Assembly (NCBI GenBank): GCA_937930275.1
Contig: CALGLM010000374.1
Coordinates: forward strand, 1 to 8,930
Direction of reading: 5' to 3'
Length of the DNA: 8,930 nucleotides
Source of the DNA: an uncultured Ignavibacteria bacterium
Lineage (GTDB): Bacteria > Bacteroidota > Ignavibacteria > Ignavibacteriales > Melioribacteraceae
The notes beneath the pieces were generated by a model. It worked only from the letters and a program-made list of their open reading frames with translations, was not told where the DNA came from and ran no database searches. Of this stretch, positions 1 through 6,845 are shown piece after piece. Within the stretch, counting starts at the first letter, position 1, and each line of letters starts with the position of its first letter. A program made the translations under genes and the position numbers.

Positions 1-1091
1 ATAAAAACAGCGAATATCATTGAAGATATGATAATATCCGAAGATAAAGCAAATGAAAATTGAAGTTCGGCAAAACTGCTAAAATTTAAGGTTGAAATTG
101 TTATAAACTGTAATAATGAAGCAATGACTAATCCCATAATACCTCCAATTATCGAAATTGCCAACGATTCAGTTAAAAAAGCAGTAAGCACGCTCCTTCT
201 TCTAAAGCCTAACGACCTTAAAGTACCTATTTCAATTGTTCTATTTGCAACAGCTGCATACATAGTAATAGAGGCGCCGATAATAGAACCGAAACTAAAA
301 ATAATTGTAATAAAAGTACCTAATATTTTTATAAAACCGGCGAGCATTTCACTTTGTTCCGCAAAATATTTTGTTTCTATCTTAGGTTCATAATATTGCA
401 AACGTTTATCTGTTTTAAATAGATTAGTAAACTTCGTAAAATCATCTTTTGATTGCAATTTTAATGTTAAGCTGGAAACTGTATTACCACGATTAAAAGC
501 AGAAAGTAGTTGTTGAGCATCACCCCAAAGTTCGGAATCGAATCCACTGCCGTTAGCAGAAAACACTCCTACAATTTTCCAGTAATCACCGGCAAATTTA
601 ACTTTATCACCAATATTTGCACCGGTAAAAGTACGCCTTACACCTTCACCTACTATAATTTCTCTAACACCTTCTCTAAATTTTCTGCCTTCAATAATTT
701 TGATATTATCGCGTAAAGTAAAAACCGTATTGTTAACACCTCTAACCATTAGATTACTTAAACCTTCCCCTTTGGGAAGATTAATAATTACTACCGGTTC
801 GGCTGAAAGTATTTGAATACCTTCTTTATTTTTTGCTATATAGGGAAGACTTTTAATAACTGCCTGCGTTTCGGGGTCAATTATACTGCTAATTTCGCCG
901 TATGAAGCTTTGCGAGTAATAATTACATTATCGTCGTTGCCGGTAGAAACCAAAGTTTTTTCCACACCGTAGGACATCATTAATACCGCAGAAAAAACAA
1001 ACACTACCAATGCAATACCGAATATTGTAATACCTGTTGTAAGCTTTCTAACTTTTAAATTTCTAATTATATATTTAAATGGTATTTTCAT
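1..1091 (-). CDS. FtsX/MacB-type ABC transporter permease (second permease; 3' end outside window)
   Basis: This is an inner-membrane permease of the FtsX/MacB/LolC-E class, which works with an ABC ATPase to extract or expel substrates through periplasmic conformational motion. The reverse strand reads open from ATG at 1091 to the window edge, about 363 codons without a stop. It begins MKIPFKYIIRNLKVRK and has one hydrophobic segment at about residues 18-42 (GIALVVFVFSAVLMM). A long periplasmic MacB_PCD-like domain follows, then the C-terminal hydrophobic segments that start near IKILGTFITIIFSFGSIIGAS. The cytoplasmic coupling motif after the second membrane segment is clear: NRTIEIGTLRSLGF, equivalent to RE-x-AxLKALG in the family. 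Only the last few tens of residues should be missing. A good ribosome site, GAGGTG, lies 4 nt before the ATG. The gene starts 11 nt after the stop of the first permease, so it is the last visible gene of a four-gene operon. The two permeases probably form a heterodimer. The substrate cannot be read from the sequence. Confidence 0.9.
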   Translation of the reverse strand, partial: MKIPFKYIIRNLKVRKLTTGITIFGIALVVFVFSAVLMMSYGVEKTLVSTGNDDNVIITRKASYGEISSIIDPETQAVIKSLPYIAKNKEGIQILSAEPVVIINLPKGEGLSNLMVRGVNNTVFTLRDNIKIIEGRKFREGVREIIVGEGVRRTFTGANIGDKVKFAGDYWKIVGVFSANGSGFDSELWGDAQQLLSAFNRGNTVSSLTLKLQSKDDFTKFTNLFKTDKRLQYYEPKIETKYFAEQSEMLAGFIKILGTFITIIFSFGSIIGASITMYAAVANRTIEIGTLRSLGFRRRSVLTAFLTESLAISIIGGIMGLVIASLLQFITISTLNFSSFAELQFSFALSSDIIISSMIFAVF

Positions 1092-1102
1092 TTTCACCTC
1101 GT

Positions 1103-2263
1103 TTATCCTATGTGACGGAAACCGTCAACAATTTTTGTTGTTAATGCACGCTGAATAGGGAAAATTGAAGCCAATAGCCCAACAATAAATGCCGAAGAAA
1201 TTGACAGTATTAAGGTAATATCTTCTAATTTAAATACGGGAAAATATGATTTCGGAATTGCTTGGGAAAATCCTTCTATTATCGGAATGGTTAAAACTAA
1301 ACCTAAGCCGGCACCAAATGCCGAAATAACAAAAGATTCTCCCAGTATTAAACCAATTAAATGCTTACCGCTAAATCCCAATGTTTTTAATACGGCATAT
1401 TCTCTTGTTCTTTCTCGGGCAGACATAATCATTGTATTCCCTAATACAAGCATTATAATACCGACAATAATAAACGACATTACATTCATAGATGTTATTA
1501 TTGCGCTTGATGCAGAAATAAAATTTTGCACAAAGGCTCTTTCTGTTTCGGTTTTTGTTTCCGCATTGGAATTAGCGAAAAGTTTATCAATTTTAGCCGA
1601 AATTACTGCTGCTTTATCAGGGTCTTTTATTTTAACAGTGTACCATCCTACTTCATTTGCTCGCGGAGGTGCTTCTATTATCATCCTTTCGTTAACATAT
1701 TGCCAATGAAAAAACATTTGCATTGCATCTGTCGATTCAAACTTTGGCTGATATATACCGCGTATAATAAAATCCCATCTACCCGGATAAATATCTCCTT
1801 CCACTGTCATAATATCACCAATTTTCAAATTATATTGTTTGGCAATATCTCTACCAATTACACATGAATTTCGTTCTTTTAAAAATGTATCGTGTTCTTC
1901 TTTTGAAAGCAAAAACTCGGGATAAACATCAAAAAAGGTTTCGGGTTCAATAGCTATTCTGGTAAAAAATTGATCTTTATCTATATAAACCCCTTGGAAC
2001 CAGTTAGAAAAGGTAACATTTTCTACACCTTCAACATTTGCAATTTTATCTTTGTATGCATATGGTAACGGGAATATAAACGATACCGCCTGTCTTGTAA
2101 TTAATCTATTGCTGGATGAAGCTTCTACTCCGTAATACCAAGCAGTTACAACAGTTTGCAACATATTAAAAGCTATAACCGCAATTGCAATTCCAAGAAT
2201 TGTTAGCAGTGTACGAAGTTTATGTCTAAAAGCATTTTTAAAAATTATTTTTAATACTTTCAT
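1103..2263 (-). CDS. FtsX/MacB-type ABC transporter permease (first permease)
   Basis: This is a complete 386-residue inner-membrane permease with the 1+3 membrane-segment layout of MacB, LolC/E and FtsX. A basic N-terminus (KNAFRHKLRTLLT) leads into the first membrane segment at about residues 18-40. A periplasmic MacB_PCD-like domain covers about 45-255. Three further segments lie at about 258-280, 302-328 and 346-370. The ATPase-coupling helix is visible at about 282-297 (ARERTREYAVLKTLGF), the most diagnostic motif of this family. The ATG is preceded by AGGAG at the usual spacing, overlapping the end of the ATPase gene region; the gap to that gene is 8 nt. Length is typical for an unfused MacB permease, and the ATPase is a separate protein. 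Its sequence differs clearly from the second permease downstream, which suggests an asymmetric dimer rather than a recent duplication. Substrate is unknown; lipoprotein, peptide or drug export are all possible for the family. Confidence 0.93.
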   Translation of the reverse strand: MKVLKIIFKNAFRHKLRTLLTILGIAIAVIAFNMLQTVVTAWYYGVEASSSNRLITRQAVSFIFPLPYAYKDKIANVEGVENVTFSNWFQGVYIDKDQFFTRIAIEPETFFDVYPEFLLSKEEHDTFLKERNSCVIGRDIAKQYNLKIGDIMTVEGDIYPGRWDFIIRGIYQPKFESTDAMQMFFHWQYVNERMIIEAPPRANEVGWYTVKIKDPDKAAVISAKIDKLFANSNAETKTETERAFVQNFISASSAIITSMNVMSFIIVGIIMLVLGNTMIMSARERTREYAVLKTLGFSGKHLIGLILGESFVISAFGAGLGLVLTIPIIEGFSQAIPKSYFPVFKLEDITLILSISSAFIVGLLASIFPIQRALTTKIVDGFRHIG

Positions 2264-2271
2264 ATTGGCTC

Positions 2272-2943
2272 CTATACTAAATCGCCTTTATCCAAATGAC
2301 GCGTAAAATGGGCTTGAGATGCGGCATTAGAATCGTGAGTTACCATAATAATAGTTTTTTTATGTTCTTGGTTAAGTTGTTCAAGTAATTTTAGCACTTC
2401 TTGCGCAGAGTGTTTATCCAAATCACCGGTAGGTTCATCCGCTACAATTATTAAAGGATCTGTAACTATTGCACGTGCAATAGCAACTCGCTGTTCTTGC
2501 CCTCCCGAAAGTTGCTTTGGATAATGATACATTCTATCTCCCAAATTAACCAACTTCAAGGCAAATTCAACATGTTTTTTCCTTTCGGCTTTACTTAATT
2601 TTGTTAAAAGCAAAGGTAGTTCAACGTTTTCGTAGGCAGTTAAAACCGGTATTAAATTATAAAACTGAAAAATGAATCCGATATTATGCGAACGCCACTT
2701 TGCTAATTCAGATTCGTTATATTTAGTAATATCGTTATTGTTTATTATAATATTTCCTTTGGAAGGTCTATCTATACCCGCAATCAAATTTAACAATGTC
2801 GTTTTACCGGAGCCCGAGGGACCCATTAATGCTAAAAAATCACCTGAATTTACATCAATTGAAATGTTATTTAACACAGGTACTTCAAAGCTATCTCGCC
2901 AATATGATTTTGAGACATTTTGCACTTTAATTAATTCAGACAT
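2272..2943 (-). CDS. ABC transporter ATP-binding protein, LolD/MacB family
   Basis: This 223-residue cytoplasmic ATPase powers the two FtsX-like permeases encoded just downstream. All nucleotide-binding motifs are intact: Walker [10 protein letters not shown] at residues 41-49, Q-loop glutamine at 93 ([10 protein letters not shown]), signature LSGGQEQR at 145-152, Walker B LIIVADEP at 164-171 with catalytic Glu170, D-loop GDLD at 173-176, and the H-loop histidine at 203 (MVTHD). The FQFYNLIP sequence and the short overall length are typical of the LolD/MacB/FtsE group rather than of importers. The ATG has GGGAG 6 nt upstream and lies 11 nt after the stop of the membrane-fusion protein gene, so the genes are surely cotranscribed. 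LolD itself moves lipoproteins to the outer membrane, but the membrane-fusion partner here points to a MacAB-like efflux arrangement instead. The family call is firm. The physiological substrate is not known. Confidence 0.96.
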   Translation of the reverse strand: MSELIKVQNVSKSYWRDSFEVPVLNNISIDVNSGDFLALMGPSGSGKTTLLNLIAGIDRPSKGNIIINNNDITKYNESELAKWRSHNIGFIFQFYNLIPVLTAYENVELPLLLTKLSKAERKKHVEFALKLVNLGDRMYHYPKQLSGGQEQRVAIARAIVTDPLIIVADEPTGDLDKHSAQEVLKLLEQLNQEHKKTIIMVTHDSNAASQAHFTRHLDKGDLV

Positions 2944-2954
2944 TTATTCTCCCG

Positions 2955-4157
2955 TTATTTAATTTTTACTTTGGTTTTTTCTTTAATATTATCGTTTAAT
3001 TTCGATATTATTTTGTTTCCTTCTTCTAATCCGGATACAACCTCAATCATATCACCAAACTGCCTTCCGGTTGTTATTATATTTTGACGAGCCATATCTT
3101 CTTTAATAGTATATACAATCTTCATTTTTCCCGATTCTCTTACGGATGAAATAGGCACCATTAAAATCGGTTTATTGTCGTTGTTTGTTTCTTCTTTTTT
3201 CTCAAGTAAAAAGTTAACTTTTGCACTCATTTCAGGTAAAACTTTGTCATCGTACGTAAAAAAACCGACTTTTACTAAAACAGTTGCTTTCGATCTATCT
3301 GCCGTTGGAACAATTTTAGCTACATATCCGGCATATTTTAAATTAGGATAAGCATCTAAAAAAATATCACATTTTTGGTTGAGTTTTATTTTTTGGATAT
3401 TGGATTCCGATACATCGGTTTCGACTTGTAACGATTTCATATCTGCCAAAGTTACAACCGCAGATTTTGAAGTTGCACTTCCCGAAATTGGCGTCACAAT
3501 TTCTCCTACATCCGCATTCTTTGTAAGTACCGTGCCGTTAAACGGGGCACGAATTAGCATATTTTCAAGCGCAACTTCCGAAGCTTTAATAATCGCTTTT
3601 GCAACATCAATATTTGCTAATGCTTTTTCATATCTTGCCTCCGCCGATTCCAATAGTTCTTCGGTAGTTGAACCGGTTTTGAATAAAGATTTTTGTCTAT
3701 TAAAATATTTTTCTGCTTCCTTCAATTCTGCTTCGTAAAGCTTTAGCGTAGCTTTTGCTTGTAGTAATTGAGCTTTAATATCTTCATCTTCTAACCGAGC
3801 AATAACTTGGTCTTTTACAACAGCATCTCCTTCCACAACACCTAAATATATTAGCCGTCCGGTCCCTTTTGATGCTACCGAAGCTTTCCTTTGCGCAACT
3901 ATGTAACCGCTTGCAGTTAAAAGAGCATCGCTATCCGAAGGAAAACTTAAGCCTACAGTATATTGTTCAACAATTATTGAGTTATCATTTACTTTTTGGT
4001 ATATAAAGTAAGCTGCAACAACTACAACCGTTACCAAAAGAAAATATAAAAAGTTTTTAATTAGTTTGGAATTAATCGGTCGTTTGCTTCTTACTTCCTC
4101 TTTGCGATCAATTCTTAATGCCGATAAATCAGGTTTTTCTGAGCTCATAAATCCCAT
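2955..4157 (-). CDS. Periplasmic membrane-fusion (adaptor) protein, MacA/HlyD/RND-type
   Basis: This 400-residue adaptor likely bridges the inner-membrane ABC permeases to an outer-membrane channel. It has a cytoplasmic basic N-terminus and a single membrane anchor at about residues 35-53 (FLLVTVVVVAAYF). Next come the first half of a lipoyl/barrel-sandwich domain (about 85-125, with VVEGDAVVKDQVIARL), an alpha-helical coiled-coil hairpin (about 126-200, rich in KAT, EAELKEAEKYF and AEARYEKALANI), and the second lipoyl half (about 201-222, LIRAPFNGTVLTKNADVGE). Beta-barrel and membrane-proximal domains run to a lysine-rich C-terminus. RAPFNGTV is the hallmark of the family. It is the first gene of a four-gene minus-strand operon and ends 11 nt before the ATPase start. 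The start is not certain: ATG at 4157 has no clear ribosome site, and a second in-frame ATG at 4148 has GGGA only 3 nt upstream. No TolC-like gene is visible nearby. Confidence 0.93.
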   Translation of the reverse strand: MGFMSSEKPDLSALRIDRKEEVRSKRPINSKLIKNFLYFLLVTVVVVAAYFIYQKVNDNSIIVEQYTVGLSFPSDSDALLTASGYIVAQRKASVASKGTGRLIYLGVVEGDAVVKDQVIARLEDEDIKAQLLQAKATLKLYEAELKEAEKYFNRQKSLFKTGSTTEELLESAEARYEKALANIDVAKAIIKASEVALENMLIRAPFNGTVLTKNADVGEIVTPISGSATSKSAVVTLADMKSLQVETDVSESNIQKIKLNQKCDIFLDAYPNLKYAGYVAKIVPTADRSKATVLVKVGFFTYDDKVLPEMSAKVNFLLEKKEETNNDNKPILMVPISSVRESGKMKIVYTIKEDMARQNIITTGRQFGDMIEVVSGLEEGNKIISKLNDNIKEKTKVKIK

Positions 4158-4364
4158 TAATAATTAGTGAATAAATAATTCGGAGGCGAGTCGAGTATTA
4201 TAGTATTCAAGTAAATTTAGACGTTAATATTATTAAAAAGTTTTAAAAGTGTTTCAAATATTTTTTAATTATAAAAAAATGATAAGAATATACTTTAATA
4301 GTATCTATATCTACTTAATAAGTCAAGTTATCTTTCCATTAATATTAATTTTATTGAAATTTAA
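4158..4364. other. Divergent intergenic region between the ABC operon and the riboswitch operon
   Basis: This very A+T-rich stretch separates two divergent operons, and no gene was found in it. It should contain the promoter of the minus-strand ABC operon. The best candidate is a perfect TATAAT on the minus strand (plus positions 4197-4202). It is embedded in an imperfect dyad and direct repeat at 4195-4210 (AGTATT-at-AGTATT), which could serve as an operator. There is no convincing -35 element 17 nt upstream, and no exact minus-strand match to the Bacteroidota TAnnTTTG box was seen here. The promoter for the ABC operon is therefore left unassigned. Confidence 0.4.
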
Positions 4365-4396
4365 TTTGCTTACCTAACAAATAATTTTTACTTTTG
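4365..4396 (+). promoter_or_regulatory. Bacteroidota-type promoter of the cobalamin riboswitch operon
   Basis: TTTG at 4365-4368 and TACTTTTG at 4389-4396 match the Bacteroidota -33 (TTTG) and -7 (TAnnTTTG) elements exactly, with a 20-nt spacer close to the known optimum. Transcription would start a few bases after 4400, shortly before the first conserved riboswitch helix at 4424. A second exact -7 match, TAATTTTG at 4402-4409, follows 13 nt later but lacks a TTTG at the right distance. It could be an alternative start. Confidence 0.6.
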
Positions 4397-4420
4397 TAAC
4401 ATAATTTTGTTCTTAATTAG

Positions 4421-4613
4421 GTTTACGGTGTCCTTGTAAGAAAGGAATAATAGGGAATACGGTGTAAAAATCCGTAGCTGCCCCGCAACTGTAATAAGCA
4501 TTAAAAGGCATACAGTACTATAGTCACTGCTAAATTAGTGGGAAGACACTGAATGCTGCTTTAAGCCAGGAGACCTGCCGTAGATATTTTAGTCAACCTT
4601 CGCGGGAAAGGTT
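4421..4613 (+). promoter_or_regulatory. Cobalamin (vitamin B12) riboswitch
   Basis: This is an adenosylcobalamin-class riboswitch in the leader of the B12-uptake operon. The conserved blocks occur in the right order. The closing helix is TACGG (4424-4428) with CCGTA (4578-4582). GGGAA and CGGTG at 4453-4464 lead to TCCG and the CTGCCCCGCAACTGTAA block at 4478-4494. The P6 arms are AGCATT (4497-4502) and AATGCT (4552-4557). TCACTG at 4524-4529 is followed by AGTGGGAAGAC at 4537-4547, and the B12 box AGCCAGGAGACCTGCC is at 4564-4579. A hairpin follows with arms AACCTT (4595-4600) and AAGGTT (4608-4613). Its loop contains GCGGG (4602-4606), complementary to CCCGC (4482-4486) in L5, which is the L5-L13 kissing interaction known for this class. 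Ligand binding normally represses expression. The leader runs on to the receptor gene at 4695. Confidence 0.96.
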
Positions 4614-4672
4614 AGATTGATAACGAAAAGCCTCATTTCCTTTTCTTATTTATCTTAAAAATTCCCCCGAAG
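4598..4672 (+). promoter_or_regulatory. Putative alternative helix in the riboswitch expression platform
   Basis: CTTCGCGGGAA at 4598-4608 is part of the L13 hairpin. It can pair with TTCCCCCGAAG at 4662-4672, giving ten Watson-Crick pairs and one C-C mismatch. This pairing excludes both the P13 stem and the kissing loop. Between the arms lies a weak hairpin (GAAAAG 4625-4630 with CTTTTC 4640-4645, lengthened by GATAA 4619-4623 with TTATC 4650-4654) that would bring the arms together. There is no U-tract terminator between riboswitch and gene, so control of translation or of RNA accessibility is more likely than intrinsic termination. The direction of the switch is inferred, not shown. Confidence 0.5.
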
Positions 4673-4694
4673 ATTTTACAATAGGTTGTTTTAT

Positions 4695-6845
4695 ATGTAC
4701 TTATGTAAAATTTTTTCGGTTATTTTATTTTTTTGTAGCACTTTATTGTTTGCACAAAAAGTTGTTTTGGTTTGTGATAACGAGTCTAAAACGCATATTG
4801 CAAATGTAAATGTGTTTACAAATAAATATAACTTAATTACTGATGAAAGCGGATTAGTAGAAATTCCGAAAACGACCGATTTCGATTCTGTTTGTTTTTC
4901 TCACATCGCTTATCAAAAAGTTTGTATCGTTTATTCTAATATTCCCGATACTGTATTTCTATATTCCAAAGATCTTATTACCAAAGAAATTACCGTTGCC
5001 GCTAATTCTGTTTCTCAAGATAATAAATCAATTATTATTGATGTAAACAAATATAAAAAATCAACTTTTACAAATGTCGGCGATTTAATTAAAGCCGAAA
5101 CTAACCTTTTTATTAAAGATTACGGCGGAGTATCGGGAATAAAAAGTATATCTATGCGCGGATTATCGAGCGAAAACACCATCGTTTTATTTAATGAAGC
5201 CGCTATTAACGATATTCGTACCGGGATGTTTGATTTTTCATTAATAAGTCCGCTTTCTATAAATAAAATAGAAGTTAACTCAAATAATTCAGGTGAATAC
5301 GGACACTTTGGTAGCGGCGGAATTATAAAACTATCTTCCGGCTTTAATAATTACGATAACAAATTAATTTTAGGCGTAAAGGGAAATACTGATTTTTATC
5401 GTTCTCTTTTTTTTAATATTAAACAAAATTCAAATAATTTTAGTGTAGCCGTTAATTTTGAAAGAAGTTATTCATCTAACAATTATAAATACATTTTTGA
5501 GGACTTTGAATTAAGGAGAAAAAATTCTTTTTTTTCAAAATCATTTATTAACACAAACATAGAATACAGAACAAACAAAAATGTATTTAATTTTTACTCT
5601 CATCTTAATTACTTAAAAAACGGTATCCCCGGATTTGTTGTAACAAACAACACACAATCTTCTTTTGCATCCAATAGCAGTAAAATGTTTTTTACCGTTC
5701 TAAACAACACACACATTTTAACGGATGATTTACTGTTACTTACCAATATAAGCTATAATCATCAAAACCTACTTTTAAATGACCCCTTAAAACAAATATT
5801 TTCAAATAAAACTTCGCAAAATTCAATATTAAACGAAAGCTCCGGCTTTATTAAAGCACGATACGCACTAAACAATTTTGTATTGCTTTTGGGATATGAA
5901 TTAAATTATAGTACTTTAAAAAACGAATTGCCGACTGAGCTAAATTCTACAATAAATATCAACAGAATAAGCAACAAAATATTCGGAAGTTTTAATTATT
6001 CTATTAAATTAGAACCATATCTTAGTAAATTTGATTTATCTGCAGCCGTTGGATATGACAACTATAACGAAAAACTTTTAGGTAATAATAAAAACGATTT
6101 ATTTTCATATCAAACCGGAATTTCATTTAGTTTATTAGAATTACCAAATTTAAACTTTAATGCAAGTTATTCAAAATCTAAGCGTGCCCCTTCATTTAAT
6201 GAACAGTTTTACTCGTCTCTATATAATATTAAATACTTAAATAACGAGTTTTATGAAGGATACGACTTTACAATTAATTATGGTTATGGTAGTAAAAATA
6301 AATTTAGATTTTCTGCTACTTATTATAACTTAATAAGTAAAGATAAAATAATATGGATTCCTACACGGCAAGCATTACAAACGCCCAAAAATTACGGTCA
6401 TATTAGATATAACGGTTTTGAAATTAACACAAGCTCATCATTTTTCAATGATGCCTTAACTTTTTCAGTATTTTATAATTACAATAACGCATTAAGCAAA
6501 TCCAAAATGTTCACGGGTGATTTTTCTTACAACAAACAATTAGTTTATGTACCTAAAGAAAGATTATCCGTTAACGGCTCACTAAATTACAAAAACTTTA
6601 ATTTTACGGTATATAATACGTTTGTAGGCGAAAGGTTTTACTCATCGGATAACGACTCCAAAAACAGCTTAAAGCCATATTATGTTTGCGATATGTCGTT
6701 AAGCTATACATTTAACATGTTTAACATTGGTAACACTATTTCACTTTCGTTATTTAACCTATTTAATAAAAGTTATTTTGTAATTCAATCTTACCCTATG
6801 CCTTTAAGAAATTTATCATTAACATATATTATGGAAATATTATGA
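4695..6845 (+). CDS. btuB: TonB-dependent outer-membrane receptor, BtuB-like (cobalamin uptake)
   Basis: This protein is probably the outer-membrane gate for vitamin B12, driven by TonB-ExbBD. The reading frame extends upstream to TTG 4686, but ATG at 4695 is preferred. It gives a clean signal peptide (MYLCKIFSVILFF...LLFAQ, residues 1-21), and TAGG at 4682-4685 lies 9 nt ahead. The resulting length is 716 residues. An N-terminal carboxypeptidase-regulatory-like domain (about 22-95) is typical of Bacteroidota receptors. EITVAANS at about 98-105 resembles a TonB box. The plug covers about 125-217 and includes ISMRGLSSENTIVLFNEAAI and FGSGGIIKL. The remainder is rich in Asn, Tyr, Phe and Ser in alternating strands, as expected for a 22-strand barrel. 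Substrate is inferred from the cobalamin riboswitch directly upstream and the BtuG-like lipoprotein directly downstream; the barrel alone does not prove it. Its stop codon overlaps the next start (ATGA). Confidence 0.9.
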   Translation: MYLCKIFSVILFFCSTLLFAQKVVLVCDNESKTHIANVNVFTNKYNLITDESGLVEIPKTTDFDSVCFSHIAYQKVCIVYSNIPDTVFLYSKDLITKEITVAANSVSQDNKSIIIDVNKYKKSTFTNVGDLIKAETNLFIKDYGGVSGIKSISMRGLSSENTIVLFNEAAINDIRTGMFDFSLISPLSINKIEVNSNNSGEYGHFGSGGIIKLSSGFNNYDNKLILGVKGNTDFYRSLFFNIKQNSNNFSVAVNFERSYSSNNYKYIFEDFELRRKNSFFSKSFINTNIEYRTNKNVFNFYSHLNYLKNGIPGFVVTNNTQSSFASNSSKMFFTVLNNTHILTDDLLLLTNISYNHQNLLLNDPLKQIFSNKTSQNSILNESSGFIKARYALNNFVLLLGYELNYSTLKNELPTELNSTININRISNKIFGSFNYSIKLEPYLSKFDLSAAVGYDNYNEKLLGNNKNDLFSYQTGISFSLLELPNLNFNASYSKSKRAPSFNEQFYSSLYNIKYLNNEFYEGYDFTINYGYGSKNKFRFSATYYNLISKDKIIWIPTRQALQTPKNYGHIRYNGFEINTSSSFFNDALTFSVFYNYNNALSKSKMFTGDFSYNKQLVYVPKERLSVNGSLNYKNFNFTVYNTFVGERFYSSDNDSKNSLKPYYVCDMSLSYTFNMFNIGNTISLSLFNLFNKSYFVIQSYPMPLRNLSLTYIMEIL

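Noticed and set aside
124..393. Plus-strand open frame of 89 codons.
   Set aside because: It lies antisense to the conserved permease coding sequence, has no family motifs, and is a shadow.
1287..1867. Two overlapping plus-strand open frames within the first permease gene.
   Set aside because: Both are antisense to a clear FtsX-family protein and show no recognisable domain or ribosome site.
4240..4262. Minus-strand AATATTTG near 4253 considered as a -7 box for the ABC operon.
   Set aside because: It fails the first base of TAnnTTTG, and no TTTG lies at the expected distance upstream.
4619..4654. Hairpin GAAAAG/CTTTTC with GATAA/TTATC considered as a transcription terminator of the riboswitch.
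   Set aside because: The stem is A-U rich and weak, and no run of T follows; TTAAAAA comes next. It is described only as a possible spacer hairpin.
4686..4694. TTG at 4686 as the receptor start, adding three residues.
   Set aside because: The AGG element is directly adjacent to TTG, too close to act as its ribosome site. ATG at 4695 has proper spacing and gives a normal signal peptide.
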